Of a stretch of DNA of 64,000 bases, positions 44,674 through 53,245 are shown one piece after another. Both the position numbers and the translations under genes were made by a program. Each line of letters opens with the position of its first letter. Position 1 is the first letter of the stretch. The stretch comes from an uncultured bacterium (lineage in GTDB: Bacteria; Cyanobacteriota; Vampirovibrionia; Gastranaerophilales; Gastranaerophilaceae), in NCBI GenBank assembly GCA_905215335.1, contig CAJMPQ010000002.1:62001-126000 (forward strand), in the 5' to 3' direction. Below the pieces are notes generated by a model. The model had not been told where the DNA came from. It worked only from the letters and a program-made list of their open reading frames with translations, and did not search any database.

Positions 44674-45327
44674 ATGGAAAATTTGAATAAATATGTTGAA
44701 CATACATTATTAAAACAAGATGCAAAAAAAGAAGATTTAATAAAGTTGTTTGACGAAGCGAAAGAACATAAATTTCTAGGAGTATGTATAAATCCTTGTT
44801 ATGTAAAATTAGCTAAAGATTACTTGAAAGATACTGATGTAAAAGTCGTTACAGTAATAGGTTTTCCTTTGGGTGCAAATACTACAGAAACTAAGATTTT
44901 TGAAACAATTCAAGCTGTAAAAGATGGCGCAGATGAAATTGATATGGTTATTAATGTAACTAAAATAAAAGATCAAGAAACAGATTTTCTTGTAGATGAA
45001 ATTAAATTGGTAAAATCAGCTTGTGGTGGGCATAATTTAAAAGTTATTATTGAAACAGATTTGTTGACTAAAGATGAAATAGTTTATGCTTGTGAATGTG
45101 CAATAAAAGGAGGAGCAGATTTTGTAAAAACATCAACAGGATTTGTAAAAAATGGTGTTGGTGCAAAAGCTGAAGATGTTAAACTTATGTTTGATACTGT
45201 TAAAGAGGCTGGCTTACAAGTAAAAGCTTCAGGTGGAATTAGAGATAAAGAAGCTGCTATTGCAATGATTGAAGCTGGAGCTGTTCGTTTAGGGACAAGT
45301 TCCGGTATTAAAATAGTACAAGGTTAA
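44674..45327 (+). CDS. deoC: Deoxyribose-phosphate aldolase
   Basis: Class I aldolase that cleaves 2-deoxyribose-5-phosphate to acetaldehyde and glyceraldehyde-3-phosphate. The Schiff-base lysine lies in GGADFVKTSTGFVKNGVGAK, and the second lysine in LQVKASGGIRDKEAAI. Length 217 is normal. AAAGGAG lies 8 nt before ATG. Downstream of metF in the same operon. Confidence 0.95.
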   Translation: MENLNKYVEHTLLKQDAKKEDLIKLFDEAKEHKFLGVCINPCYVKLAKDYLKDTDVKVVTVIGFPLGANTTETKIFETIQAVKDGADEIDMVINVTKIKDQETDFLVDEIKLVKSACGGHNLKVIIETDLLTKDEIVYACECAIKGGADFVKTSTGFVKNGVGAKAEDVKLMFDTVKEAGLQVKASGGIRDKEAAIAMIEAGAVRLGTSSGIKIVQG

Positions 45328-45465
45328 ATAGAACTGATTATCAAGTAGTTTGTATTTGAATTTGTTAAAAATATAATTATTATCCATGTTATAATGTTTT
45401 CAAACAGAAAGGATAGATTGAGCTTATTTTGATAAAATAGGTTCAGTTAAGAAAGGCAAGCTAAC

Positions 45466-46542
45466 ATGGGTGATGAAGACAAGCAGTTTGACGCCACCCC
45501 CAGAAAGTTGGAACAGGCAAGAAAAGAAGGACAAGTTGTAAAATCAAAAGATTTTTCAACTGCTGTATCTTTGCTTGTTTTATTTTCTGTTATCTTTGGT
45601 TTAGCTCCTTTTATTTGGGACCAGATAGTACAAGTATTTACTCTGCTTTATGAACAAATTCCAAATGCTCATGTCGACAAAATAGGTTATATGTATGTGT
45701 TAACTATTGCGGTAAAGGGTGCTGCGTTAATTATTGGTCCTATTCTTGCAATTGCATGGCTGGTTGCGGTTTTGGCTGATTTTGTTCAGGTTGGTCCGTT
45801 GGTTGCAGTTGCCCCTTTGATGCCAAAACTTGATAAGCTTAATCCAACAAAATATTTCAAAAATATCATGTCTATTAAAACTCTTTTTGAATTGTTTAAA
45901 AATATAGTTAAGGTTATTATCCTTGGTTATATTGGTTGGATGGTTTATAAAGATCACATTGAATCTATTTTGATGTTGGCTTCTGTAGATAACAATTTTG
46001 CGGTAATGATTGAATTTGGTAAGATTATTACAGAATTTATTTTCAAAGCTTGTATTGCCTTTTTGATTATCGCAGCTGCTGATTATGGAGTTACTAAATG
46101 GAAATTTTTAAAAGACCAAAAGATGTCTTTTAAAGAAATTAAAGATGAATATAAAAACTCAGAAGGTGATCCAAATGTTAAAGCAGCATTAAGGCAACGT
46201 CGTATGCAAATGCTACAACAAGGTGCAATGGATGCAGTTCCGACTGCGGATTTCGTTGTAACAAACCCGACTCACGTAGCTTGTGCTTTAAAATATGTTG
46301 CTGAAGAAATGGATTCACCAATGCTTATTGCGAAAGGAACAGAGCTTATTGCCAAGAAAATTATTGATATTGCCAAAGAACATAATGTTCCGGTTATTGA
46401 GAATCCACCTGTAGCAAGAGCATTATTTAAAATGGTAGATATCAACCAGTCAATTCCTCCGGAATTATATAAAGCCGTTGCTGAAATCTTGTTATTTGTT
46501 TATAAAATGAAAAATCCACCAAATAAACGACCGCGAAATTAA
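45466..46542 (+). CDS. flhB: Flagellar/type III export protein FlhB
   Basis: Export-gate membrane protein, with FlhB N-terminus (ATPRKLEQARKEGQVVKSKD), four hydrophobic segments and the autocleavage motif N-P-T-H (VVTNPTHVACALKYVAEEMD). MAKGTELIAKKIIDIAKEHN and PVIENPPVARALF are typical of the cytoplasmic domain. Length 358 is normal. Followed by a sigma-28-type gene 18 nt later. AAAGG precedes ATG. It has its own promoter region upstream (extended TGtTATAAT near 45390). Confidence 0.95.
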   Translation: MGDEDKQFDATPRKLEQARKEGQVVKSKDFSTAVSLLVLFSVIFGLAPFIWDQIVQVFTLLYEQIPNAHVDKIGYMYVLTIAVKGAALIIGPILAIAWLVAVLADFVQVGPLVAVAPLMPKLDKLNPTKYFKNIMSIKTLFELFKNIVKVIILGYIGWMVYKDHIESILMLASVDNNFAVMIEFGKIITEFIFKACIAFLIIAAADYGVTKWKFLKDQKMSFKEIKDEYKNSEGDPNVKAALRQRRMQMLQQGAMDAVPTADFVVTNPTHVACALKYVAEEMDSPMLIAKGTELIAKKIIDIAKEHNVPVIENPPVARALFKMVDINQSIPPELYKAVAEILLFVYKMKNPPNKRPRN

Positions 46543-46560
46543 TATCTTGTAGTATTATTG

Positions 46561-47235
46561 ATGAGTAAAGTTATGGCTAAAGAAGATAAAACAAATTTAC
46601 AACATTATATAGACATTGTTCAAAAGGTTGCACGCGTAGAGCACCGAAGAATTCCTTCTCACATGGTAGAGTACGAGGAATTATTATCAATTGGGATTAT
46701 TGCTATCCAAGTTATGGTAAAAAATAAAACTCCTGAACAATTGGCTAAATATAATTCTGCATATATTGCAACTGCGGTTCGTTGGGCAATAAGAAACGAA
46801 TTGAGAATTAGATATAAATGGTATTCTTTGAAGCATAAAGCTGAAGATGAATACGATGAGGAAGAAGCAGTAGAAGGTATGGACATGAAGCAGGCAAAAG
46901 TTCGTGAAGCTATTTACGAAACAGTTTTGTCTATTGATGGTTTGGCAGCTGCTGCTAGTGATAATGATTCACCATTTGACTTTGTAAAAGATCCTCATGC
47001 AATGCCAGATGAGAATGCTGAAATTTCAGAAATGGGTAGAATGATTCGTGCAGCTATCTCAAAACTTCCACCTAAAGAAAGAACAGTTGTCGAATACCGT
47101 TTCTATAGAAATATGCAAGTTAAGGATATTGCAACTCAAATAGGTTTATCACCGTCTCGTGTAACGCGTATTGTTCAATCATCATTAAATACGGTTAGAG
47201 AATATTTAAATGCACACGAGCAATATGGGTATTAA
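46561..47235 (+). CDS. Second FliA/WhiG-type sigma factor
   Basis: Sigma-70 family with compact region 2 (SIGIIAIQVMVKNKTP, ATAVRWAIRNELRIRYKW) and region 4 (LPPKERTVVEYRFYRNMQVK, DIATQIGLSPSRVTRIVQS). An ~80-residue acidic linker between them (KAEDEYDEEEAVEGMDMKQA) is unusual. Location right after flhB suggests a flagellar role. Starts: ATG 46561 chosen, with TTG 46558 and ATG 46573 also in frame. No clear ribosome site. Ends at a bidirectional terminator. Confidence 0.85.
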   Translation: MSKVMAKEDKTNLQHYIDIVQKVARVEHRRIPSHMVEYEELLSIGIIAIQVMVKNKTPEQLAKYNSAYIATAVRWAIRNELRIRYKWYSLKHKAEDEYDEEEAVEGMDMKQAKVREAIYETVLSIDGLAAAASDNDSPFDFVKDPHAMPDENAEISEMGRMIRAAISKLPPKERTVVEYRFYRNMQVKDIATQIGLSPSRVTRIVQSSLNTVREYLNAHEQYGY

Positions 47236-47246
47236 ATTTTAATAAA

Positions 47247-47283
47247 AATAAGACCGAAATCATATATTGATTTCGGTCTTATT
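47247..47283. terminator. Bidirectional terminator
   Basis: Perfect 16-bp stem AATAAGACCGAAATCA / TGATTTCGGTCTTATT with a TATAT loop, between the sigma and nucleotidase genes. Confidence 0.85.
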
Positions 47284-47290
47284 AGTTATA

Positions 47291-48982
47291 TTAATCAACT
47301 ATTTGAATTCGTTTATCATCAGTAATTTCGATTGGTTGATTTAATTTTTTGATATAATCACAAGCTAATTTGTTTTTATCAACATCGAATTTTTGAATAA
47401 CAAATTCAGGATTTTTATTGCTTTCGAGGTATCCATCTCCACCTGTTGCGAAAAAGTCATCTGCAGCAACTGTATATTTTTTATTTGGATCAGGGTTATT
47501 TACATCGATTTTGTGAGTTTGGTTGTTTTTATCAATGAATTCTAATTCAATTAGTTCACCTTGTTTATTTGCTTTATATTTTAAGCCTGATACAAGTAGA
47601 ATTCCTGGTTTATTTGAGCTTCTAGGAATAGATTTACATCCGACTTTAATTGAGTCTACAATTTGTTTTTCAGTTAAACCTAAAATCATCATATGATCTT
47701 CAAATGGTGTAATGTCTGAAATTAATCTTGTATCAATTGGTCCTTGTGAGAAGCTACCTCTTATATTACCAGCGTTTAGAATTGCAATATCTGTACCTAA
47801 TTCGCTACGCATAGCATCAGCGATTAAATCTCCATGTGGATTGTTTTCTGCTAATCTCTTTGTTGGAGGAGGTACTGCAGCTTTTACTCTACCTATAACT
47901 TCAGGTTTTCCTAATATGCTTTCTACAGAATCTTTTATGAATAAAGGTCTGTTATAAGCTCTAGTTTTAATAACATTATTTTGAGCTTTTTTAATTACAC
48001 CGTTTTCATCAAAATCTACGTTTAGGATACCTACAGTTTCACCGTCTTTACCGGCTTGAGTTATAATTGTTGGTTCTCCTGATTTGGAATAGAATAAGTT
48101 TTTACCTTCTTTAATTCCTTCAATTAAATCGTGAGTATGAGCACCGAAGATTATATCAATACCACTGGTTTCTTGAGCTAATTTAATATCATTTTTTGCA
48201 CCTTCGTGTGATAAGACTACGATTTTATTTATTCCTTGTTCTTTTAATTTGTTTACTTCATCTTGAACTAATTGTCTTGTTTTTTCTGCAGTTTCAACAT
48301 GAACATCTTTAAGTGTGTTATTCATCTTTACACGTTCAAGCATGTCAGGAGGTGCAATGCCGATAAGTCCATATTTTTCACCATCTTTTTCTACAACCAT
48401 TGATTTTTCAATCTTGCCATATAGTGGTGAATTTTTATCTATATCGACATTTATTGCAAGCATTTTATATTTAGAATCACTAATTAGTTTTGCAAGATTT
48501 CCAGGTTCAACTACATCTAATTCGTGGTTTCCTAGAGCTGAAGCAATAAATCCACTCCAGTTTAAGAATTTGTTTGCAACTTGGTTGTGTGTATAGTTTG
48601 CACCTAAGATGATATCACCTGAAGAAACCTTAAATTTGGAGATGTCAGAGGTTGAATTTGTCCAAAATGATGGAGCAATTTCTGACGCTTGAGTTTTATC
48701 AAACTCTTTAGTCATATTATATATACGCTCCATATTTGTCATTTTTCCGTGTAAGTCATTTACATAAAACCAACTTGTATGAGTTAATTTTGGTTCTGAA
48801 AGTTTTTGAGGTTCTGTTGTTGTTTTTGTGTAAACAGGGATGGTTTCTTTAGGATAAATGTTTGTTGTATATTGAGGTACTGTTGTTGAATTCATTTCAA
48901 CATTGTTAGGCAGTTTTTCTTTTGGTAAAGACTTTGTGCCTGGATTAATTGATGTTGAATTAATGTTTGGTACGTTTATCAT
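47291..48982 (-). CDS. UshA-type 5'-nucleotidase / metallophosphatase without a signal peptide
   Basis: Two-domain 5'-nucleotidase. The calcineurin-like N-domain has YVNDLHGKM, LGNHELDV, SHEGAKND and GAHTHD. The C-domain has NAGNIRGSF and FATGGDGYLE, the substrate pocket. Unlike UshA it lacks a Sec signal; the first ~80 residues are a Thr/Pro/Asn-rich low-complexity tract (KSLPKEKLPNNVEMNSTTVP). An extracytoplasmic enzyme with no Sec signal is unusual and might be exported another way. AAGGT lies before ATG 48982. Confidence 0.88.
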   Translation of the reverse strand: MINVPNINSTSINPGTKSLPKEKLPNNVEMNSTTVPQYTTNIYPKETIPVYTKTTTEPQKLSEPKLTHTSWFYVNDLHGKMTNMERIYNMTKEFDKTQASEIAPSFWTNSTSDISKFKVSSGDIILGANYTHNQVANKFLNWSGFIASALGNHELDVVEPGNLAKLISDSKYKMLAINVDIDKNSPLYGKIEKSMVVEKDGEKYGLIGIAPPDMLERVKMNNTLKDVHVETAEKTRQLVQDEVNKLKEQGINKIVVLSHEGAKNDIKLAQETSGIDIIFGAHTHDLIEGIKEGKNLFYSKSGEPTIITQAGKDGETVGILNVDFDENGVIKKAQNNVIKTRAYNRPLFIKDSVESILGKPEVIGRVKAAVPPPTKRLAENNPHGDLIADAMRSELGTDIAILNAGNIRGSFSQGPIDTRLISDITPFEDHMMILGLTEKQIVDSIKVGCKSIPRSSNKPGILLVSGLKYKANKQGELIELEFIDKNNQTHKIDVNNPDPNKKYTVAADDFFATGGDGYLESNKNPEFVIQKFDVDKNKLACDYIKKLNQPIEITDDKRIQIVD

Positions 48983-49062
48983 ATTTTACCTTTTTATAAT
49001 GTATAAACCTTCTAAAAATAAATTTTGCTTTTGTATCGTTTATTATTAAGATATTTGAATTC

Positions 49063-50451
49063 TTATGCTGCTTGCTTTTTCATATCTTTATACATATTAA
49101 TTCCTTCTATCCAGCTTGGTACGATATTTAAATCATTTGCAACAATTTTTTCAGGAAGTGCTGCATGGTGGATTTTTGGAAGTAAGTAATCTTCTGAGTA
49201 TTCAATAGGTTTAGGAATGTTGTCATCTGTGTCGTTACAAATGAAAGTCATTTTACCTTTGTTGTCTGTTTTATAACCAACGATGGTTATTTCATGTCCA
49301 TTTACGATTATATTGTTTGCATCGGTTTGTGTGTAACCGATAATAACATTTTCACCTTGATTAAGAGCTTCAACCAGATGTCGTTTCATAGTACCTAAAT
49401 CTGTTTCATAACCTATTAATCTGGCATTTTCGTCAACTGTTTGGTAGGTTACGGATAAGATATTTTTATCAAATACAACTGATTCTGTAAATGTTTTTTC
49501 AAATTCAATTAGTCCTTTATCGTTTTGATTGAACTTTCCGGCTCTTTTATCAGTTAAAGAGTTATATGATTGTTGAGAACCAATTTGCATAAATGTAGAT
49601 TGCATTAATACATCTAGTGGAGTTCTTTCATAAGGATCTTTATCTACAGTTTGAATTTGAGCACGAATAATTGCATTTTTATCTGGTGCAAATTTTAATG
49701 TCGCATTGTCATAATTTTGCATATCAAATGGAACTTCAAATGCGTTTAATAACCAAACAGCATTAAGAGTATTATCTGCTAAGTTTTTTAATCCTATGGT
49801 TTTTGATACAGATAATTTTGGTGAACTAAGTTCCTGTGCAAATCTTGCAAATTCAGCAGGCATTTGTTTTGCTAATTTAAACTCTGTACTAGCAGCAACA
49901 CAGGTGCCTGAGTGTTCTACATTTATATCATCTTGACCCATTTTTATATCTAAAAGATTTGATTTATTTGCATTATTTGCTTGAATTGCTTTTTGTTCAA
50001 ATTCTTTTGGAATATCTCCAAATTGCTGAGTAATTAAATATGGGTAAGCGATTGTTGCAATTGTATCTTTTAAGATGATATCGTTATTTAATCCTTCAGC
50101 TCTAGGTTCTGTTGTGATTTTATATAAATTGTCTAAGACTGTACTTCTATCATTAGAATTTGAATTTAATAAAATTCCGTTCTTTAACAGTGTTTCCATT
50201 ATTTTTCTGCCATTTTTATCAAGTCTGGCAGTTATTGTTGTGTATTTATTTTTCTCATCTTTTGTACTTAGTTCGGTTTTTAAATAGATGTTTTGAGTGT
50301 TGTTTGCAGGTACCATGGAAATAGTTTTTGCAGCAGTAAAAGATGGTTGCATAGGTTGAGTCTGAGTATTTTGAACCTGTGCAGAATTCTTAACACTGTT
50401 AATTGTGTTATAATTATATTGTTGGATACGAGAACTAATTTTATCTACCAT
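49063..50451 (-). CDS. Possible papain-like cysteine peptidase (signal-less)
   Basis: No family recognised with certainty. Three blocks suggest a Cys-His-Asn/Asp fold: EHSGTCVAASTEF (Cys184, numbered from ATG 50451), VNGHEITIVGYK (His386) and TFICNDTDDN (Asn406/Asp407). They occur in the order used by papain and C39-type peptidases. The N-terminal ~45 residues are polar, with PSFTAAK (see motif finding). The start ATG 50451 has GGTG 5 nt upstream. An upstream in-frame start at 50574 would add a hydrophobic 41-residue stretch and is considered unlikely. Confidence 0.55.
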   Translation of the reverse strand: MVDKISSRIQQYNYNTINSVKNSAQVQNTQTQPMQPSFTAAKTISMVPANNTQNIYLKTELSTKDEKNKYTTITARLDKNGRKIMETLLKNGILLNSNSNDRSTVLDNLYKITTEPRAEGLNNDIILKDTIATIAYPYLITQQFGDIPKEFEQKAIQANNANKSNLLDIKMGQDDINVEHSGTCVAASTEFKLAKQMPAEFARFAQELSSPKLSVSKTIGLKNLADNTLNAVWLLNAFEVPFDMQNYDNATLKFAPDKNAIIRAQIQTVDKDPYERTPLDVLMQSTFMQIGSQQSYNSLTDKRAGKFNQNDKGLIEFEKTFTESVVFDKNILSVTYQTVDENARLIGYETDLGTMKRHLVEALNQGENVIIGYTQTDANNIIVNGHEITIVGYKTDNKGKMTFICNDTDDNIPKPIEYSEDYLLPKIHHAALPEKIVANDLNIVPSWIEGINMYKDMKKQAA

Positions 50452-50542
50452 GTTAACACCACACATATAATAAAAAATGAACTGTAAAAAAATTGCTAGG
50501 AATTTATGATTTTTGTAAATAAATATTAAAAAGAGGTTATCA

Positions 50543-51544
50543 TTGAAAGATTCAAAAGTCAAACCATTAACCAAAGAACAAATTCTTATATCAATAGATA
50601 GATTAACACGTTTTAAAAATACGGAAGTGAAGTATTTACGCGTATTTAGAGATATTTTGATAAATAATTTGATTTATCCTAAATTTAAAAAATCAGAGTT
50701 AGAAGTTATGAAGTATTCTGATTTAAAACAATGGGCGGAGTATGTAATAAATTATTCTCTAGAATTTTTAGGAAATGATTTAGAAGGTGATTATTTAATT
50801 AATCAAAGACTTTTGGATTATGAAAATGGTGTTTTCGTTTTAGATGATAATGTACAAGAGTTGTTGAAAAATAAAATTAATTACAAGGCTTGTTTGCAAT
50901 ATATAGATAATTCATCATCTAAGAATCTTCAGTGGTTAAAAGCTTTAGGTTTATCTGGGGATATCAAGGAAGAAAGAAATATACATTCATTACGTTTCCC
51001 GGTAGAGAAAGTTGTTATTGCTGAAGGCGCTACAGAAGAAACTTTGTTACCTGAATTTGCAAAACACTGTGGAGTAGATTTTGATAAAGAAGGAATATAT
51101 GTATTATCTGCCGGAGGCAAAAATCAAGTTGTTAAATTATATTATCAATTGGTAGAAAATTTGAAACTTCCTATTTTTATATTGTTGGATAAAGATGCAC
51201 AGGAAAATTTGGAAGAGATAAAACCAAAATTAAGAAGTATTGATAGAATTCATTTGTTAAAATGTGGAGAATTTGAGGATCTACTTCCAATAGAATTAGT
51301 AGAAAGAACACTGGAATATGAACTAAAAAATATTTCGATAATAGAAAAAGAAAAATTAAATGAAGATGTGCCGCGAGTAAAATTTTTGGAAGAAGTTTTT
51401 AAAACTCGTGGCATGCATGAATTTAAAAAGGTAGAATTTGCACAGATGGTGAAAAAAAATATTCTATCAGCGGAAGACATATCAGTGGAAATTCGCGATA
51501 TTATTGACGAAATCAAGGCTTCAATAAAAAGTAACAAAATATAA
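50543..51544 (+). CDS. Stand-alone OLD-type TOPRIM nuclease-like protein
   Basis: The C-terminal half shows the TOPRIM arrangement of OLD-family nucleases: VIAEGATEETLLPEF (Glu161, Glu165), then ILLDKDAQ (D216-x-D218), followed by GEFEDLLPIELV. The N-terminal ~150 residues are helical and unrelated to the ABC ATPase normally fused in OLD proteins. Such stand-alone TOPRIMs may be DNA-processing or defence proteins. Start TTG 50543 is supported by GAGG upstream. Followed by tRNA-Glu. No partner gene is visible. Confidence 0.72.
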   Translation: MKDSKVKPLTKEQILISIDRLTRFKNTEVKYLRVFRDILINNLIYPKFKKSELEVMKYSDLKQWAEYVINYSLEFLGNDLEGDYLINQRLLDYENGVFVLDDNVQELLKNKINYKACLQYIDNSSSKNLQWLKALGLSGDIKEERNIHSLRFPVEKVVIAEGATEETLLPEFAKHCGVDFDKEGIYVLSAGGKNQVVKLYYQLVENLKLPIFILLDKDAQENLEEIKPKLRSIDRIHLLKCGEFEDLLPIELVERTLEYELKNISIIEKEKLNEDVPRVKFLEEVFKTRGMHEFKKVEFAQMVKKNILSAEDISVEIRDIIDEIKASIKSNKI

Positions 51545-51554
51545 AATAAAATGG

Positions 51555-51583
51555 TTGACATTTAATTTTTTCTGGGATAAAAT
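51555..51583 (+). promoter_or_regulatory. Promoter TTGACA-N17-TAAAAT for tRNA-Glu
   Basis: Consensus -35 at 51555-51560 and -10 at 51578-51583, with +1 near 51590, 16 nt before the tRNA. Confidence 0.85.
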
Positions 51584-51605
51584 AAATCTCGTAGGCAAAA
51601 GTCAA

Positions 51606-51681
51606 GCCCCCATCGTCTAGAGGCCTAGGACAACACCCTTTCACGGTGTAGACAGCGATTCGAATTCGCTTGGGGGTACCA
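51606..51681 (+). tRNA. tRNA-Glu (anticodon TTC) with encoded CCA
   Basis: Acceptor GCCCCCA pairs with TGGGGGT, followed by A and CCA. Anticodon arm ACACC-CTTTCAC-GGTGT has anticodon TTC. T arm GCGATTCGAATTCGC. The 5' half strongly resembles cyanobacterial and plastid trnE. Confidence 0.97.
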
Positions 51682-51691
51682 TTTTAAAAGC

Positions 51692-51715
51692 AGGAGGCAA
51701 TAAGCCTCCTTTTTT
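51692..51715 (+). terminator. Terminator after tRNA-Glu
   Basis: Stem AGGAGGC / GCCTCCT with a 5-base AATAA loop and a T6 run. Confidence 0.92.
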
Positions 51716-51750
51716 AGTGCAAAATATAGCATTTGTATAAGTTGAATAAT

Positions 51751-51787
51751 AAAAAAATAGTAACAAATTTTATGTTACTATTTTTTT
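51751..51787. terminator. Terminator for the 51806 gene
   Basis: Stem AAAAAAATAGTAAC / GTTACTATTTTTTT, with 9-base loop. Acts on the minus strand 20 nt beyond the 51806 stop; T-runs on both sides. Confidence 0.8.
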
Positions 51788-51805
51788 TATTATTGATTAT
51801 TTTAT

Positions 51806-52759
51806 TTATTCCCATTCTTTTAGAACTTTAATTACTTTTGGAATTACGTTTTCTTTGCCTCTTACTTTATAGTATTTTTTTAAGTTAGGATTTATAATAC
51901 AGTAGCCGTCTTTGCAAGTATCATTTAACCATTCGTTTATACATAAATCACTACCATTGTTACATTTTTTAGGCTGATTTTTGTTTTCGTCAGGTGTGTT
52001 ATTTTTAGTTTCTTCGGTTTCTTTTTGTATGTTTTCAGAAAGAATAGTTACTTTATCTTGTAGTAAATCTTTGGATTTCTCAAATTCTTCTTCTATATAT
52101 TTAGCATTTTTTTCAGATAATTCATTATTTTCATTTTGCCAGTAAACAGTTATTTTAGGTGATATTAAGATATTGTAGTTTTTATCTTCTGGTTCTGTGT
52201 TTTCAAATACTTCTTCTGGCATATTTTTTTCTTCTGAAACAAATAGTGAATAATTTGTATTAGAAATTTGTTCTAGTTGTTTTTTAGGTAGTGTAAACCA
52301 AAGTATGCCCGCCAAAACAAGTGTTATACCAAATAATATAAACCAAGCTTTTACCCATTTCTTTTGTGCGTAATGGAAATCAGTTTCGTTTTTGTATTGA
52401 ACTTCTTCCCAAGCCCATTGATTTCCTTTGGCTCCTGCCCATATGCTAATGATAAAACTTCCTATAAAACCATAAGGTATAAAAAGGAGTACTAATGCAA
52501 TTAAAAGTATCCACTTTTGATATTTTAAACCCCAAATCCAGTTAAACAAAAATGCACCCCAATTGAATATTTTTGAGATTGATTCAGGAGCACCTTCGCC
52601 CATTCCAGATGTGTTATCGGGTTTTACAATAAATACTTTTTTTTCTTCTTTATGTTCTATAGTGATTGTGTCTAAAAAATCTTCAATTGTAGTTTCATCT
52701 GATTCATATCCATTCGGATTGTAATTCTCTGGTTTTGAATTATCATCTTCAAAAGACAT
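51806..52759 (-). CDS. Membrane protein with DUF2628-like N-terminal region
   Basis: The N-terminal ~60 residues are polar and acidic. FNWGAFLFNWIWGLKYQKW then leads into two or three TM helices (WILLIALVLLFIPYGFIGSF, AWFILFGITLVLAGILWFT), similar to the DUF2628 layout. The C-terminal part (about 140 residues) is acidic with four cysteines (CNNGSDLCINEW, DTCKDGYCI), presumably outside the cytoplasm. AGGAG precedes ATG 52759. Function unknown. Confidence 0.6.
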   Translation of the reverse strand: MSFEDDNSKPENYNPNGYESDETTIEDFLDTITIEHKEEKKVFIVKPDNTSGMGEGAPESISKIFNWGAFLFNWIWGLKYQKWILLIALVLLFIPYGFIGSFIISIWAGAKGNQWAWEEVQYKNETDFHYAQKKWVKAWFILFGITLVLAGILWFTLPKKQLEQISNTNYSLFVSEEKNMPEEVFENTEPEDKNYNILISPKITVYWQNENNELSEKNAKYIEEEFEKSKDLLQDKVTILSENIQKETEETKNNTPDENKNQPKKCNNGSDLCINEWLNDTCKDGYCIINPNLKKYYKVRGKENVIPKVIKVLKEWE

Positions 52760-52829
52760 AATGACTCCTTTTTAATAAGCAATATATTCTATTATATTGT
52801 ATTTTTTGATTTATGTAAACTGTTTAATA

Positions 52830-52839
52830 CTTGTACAAG
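52830..52839. promoter_or_regulatory. Palindrome CTTGTACAAG in a divergent gap
   Basis: Perfect 10-bp palindrome about 70 nt upstream of the 51806 gene start. Possible operator; short enough to arise by chance. Confidence 0.2.
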
Positions 52840-52903
52840 CTACACTATTGATTTTGTAAGTTTGTTGTGATATTGTAATTTTGTAAAATATATAAAGGTT
52901 TTT

Positions 52904-52957
52904 ATGAATAGACAGATCCGACGTAGCAGATATAACTTGAAAGACTTGTTTTTATAA
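52904..52957 (+). CDS. Candidate 17-residue basic small ORF
   Basis: Reads MNRQIRRSRYNLKDLFL and stops. AAAGG lies 5 nt before ATG 52904, and TAAAAT about 24 nt before it could be a -10. A terminator hairpin at 52989 closes the unit, so either this peptide or a small RNA is made. No family known. Confidence 0.35.
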   Translation: MNRQIRRSRYNLKDLFL

Positions 52958-52988
52958 ACGAGATATTTGCGATGTCAAAATAAAGTTT

Positions 52989-53021
52989 AAAAACAAGATC
53001 TTTTATTTGGATCTTGTTTTT
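52989..53021 (+). terminator. Terminator of a short transcript
   Basis: Stem AAAAACAAGATC / GATCTTGTTTTT with a 9-base loop and T-run. No long gene precedes it, supporting a small RNA or small ORF transcript from ~52890. Confidence 0.75.
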
Positions 53022-53104
53022 TTATTGTTACAAAAGGTAAAAATAAATTGTAAAAAAGGCAATTATTAGTTTTTACGAAAGTTAAAATAAAGGTGAAGGT
53101 TTAC

Positions 53105-53197
53105 ATGATGCATAATAAGAAAAATATTCGACGAAACTCAACTGTAAAAGCGAATGCTCCAATCGTGAAATTGATGAATTTAATTTGGGGCTTGTAA
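53105..53197 (+). CDS. Candidate 30-residue small ORF
   Basis: Starts MMHNKKNIRRNSTVKANAP and ends IVKLMNLIWGL. AAGGTGAAGG lies 5-15 nt before ATG 53105. Basic N-terminal half, hydrophobic end. It lies 49 nt before the 53246 gene and may be its leader peptide or an independent small protein. The region 52760-53245 otherwise holds only the short transcript described above. Confidence 0.35.
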   Translation: MMHNKKNIRRNSTVKANAPIVKLMNLIWGL

Positions 53198-53245
53198 TAC
53201 ACAAGTTGAGGCAGAGTGCTGTGTGCTCTGTATAGGTAAAGGAAA

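Noticed and set aside
51606..51806. Integrated element at the tRNA-Glu end
   Set aside because: No integrase, no direct repeat of the tRNA 3' end was found.
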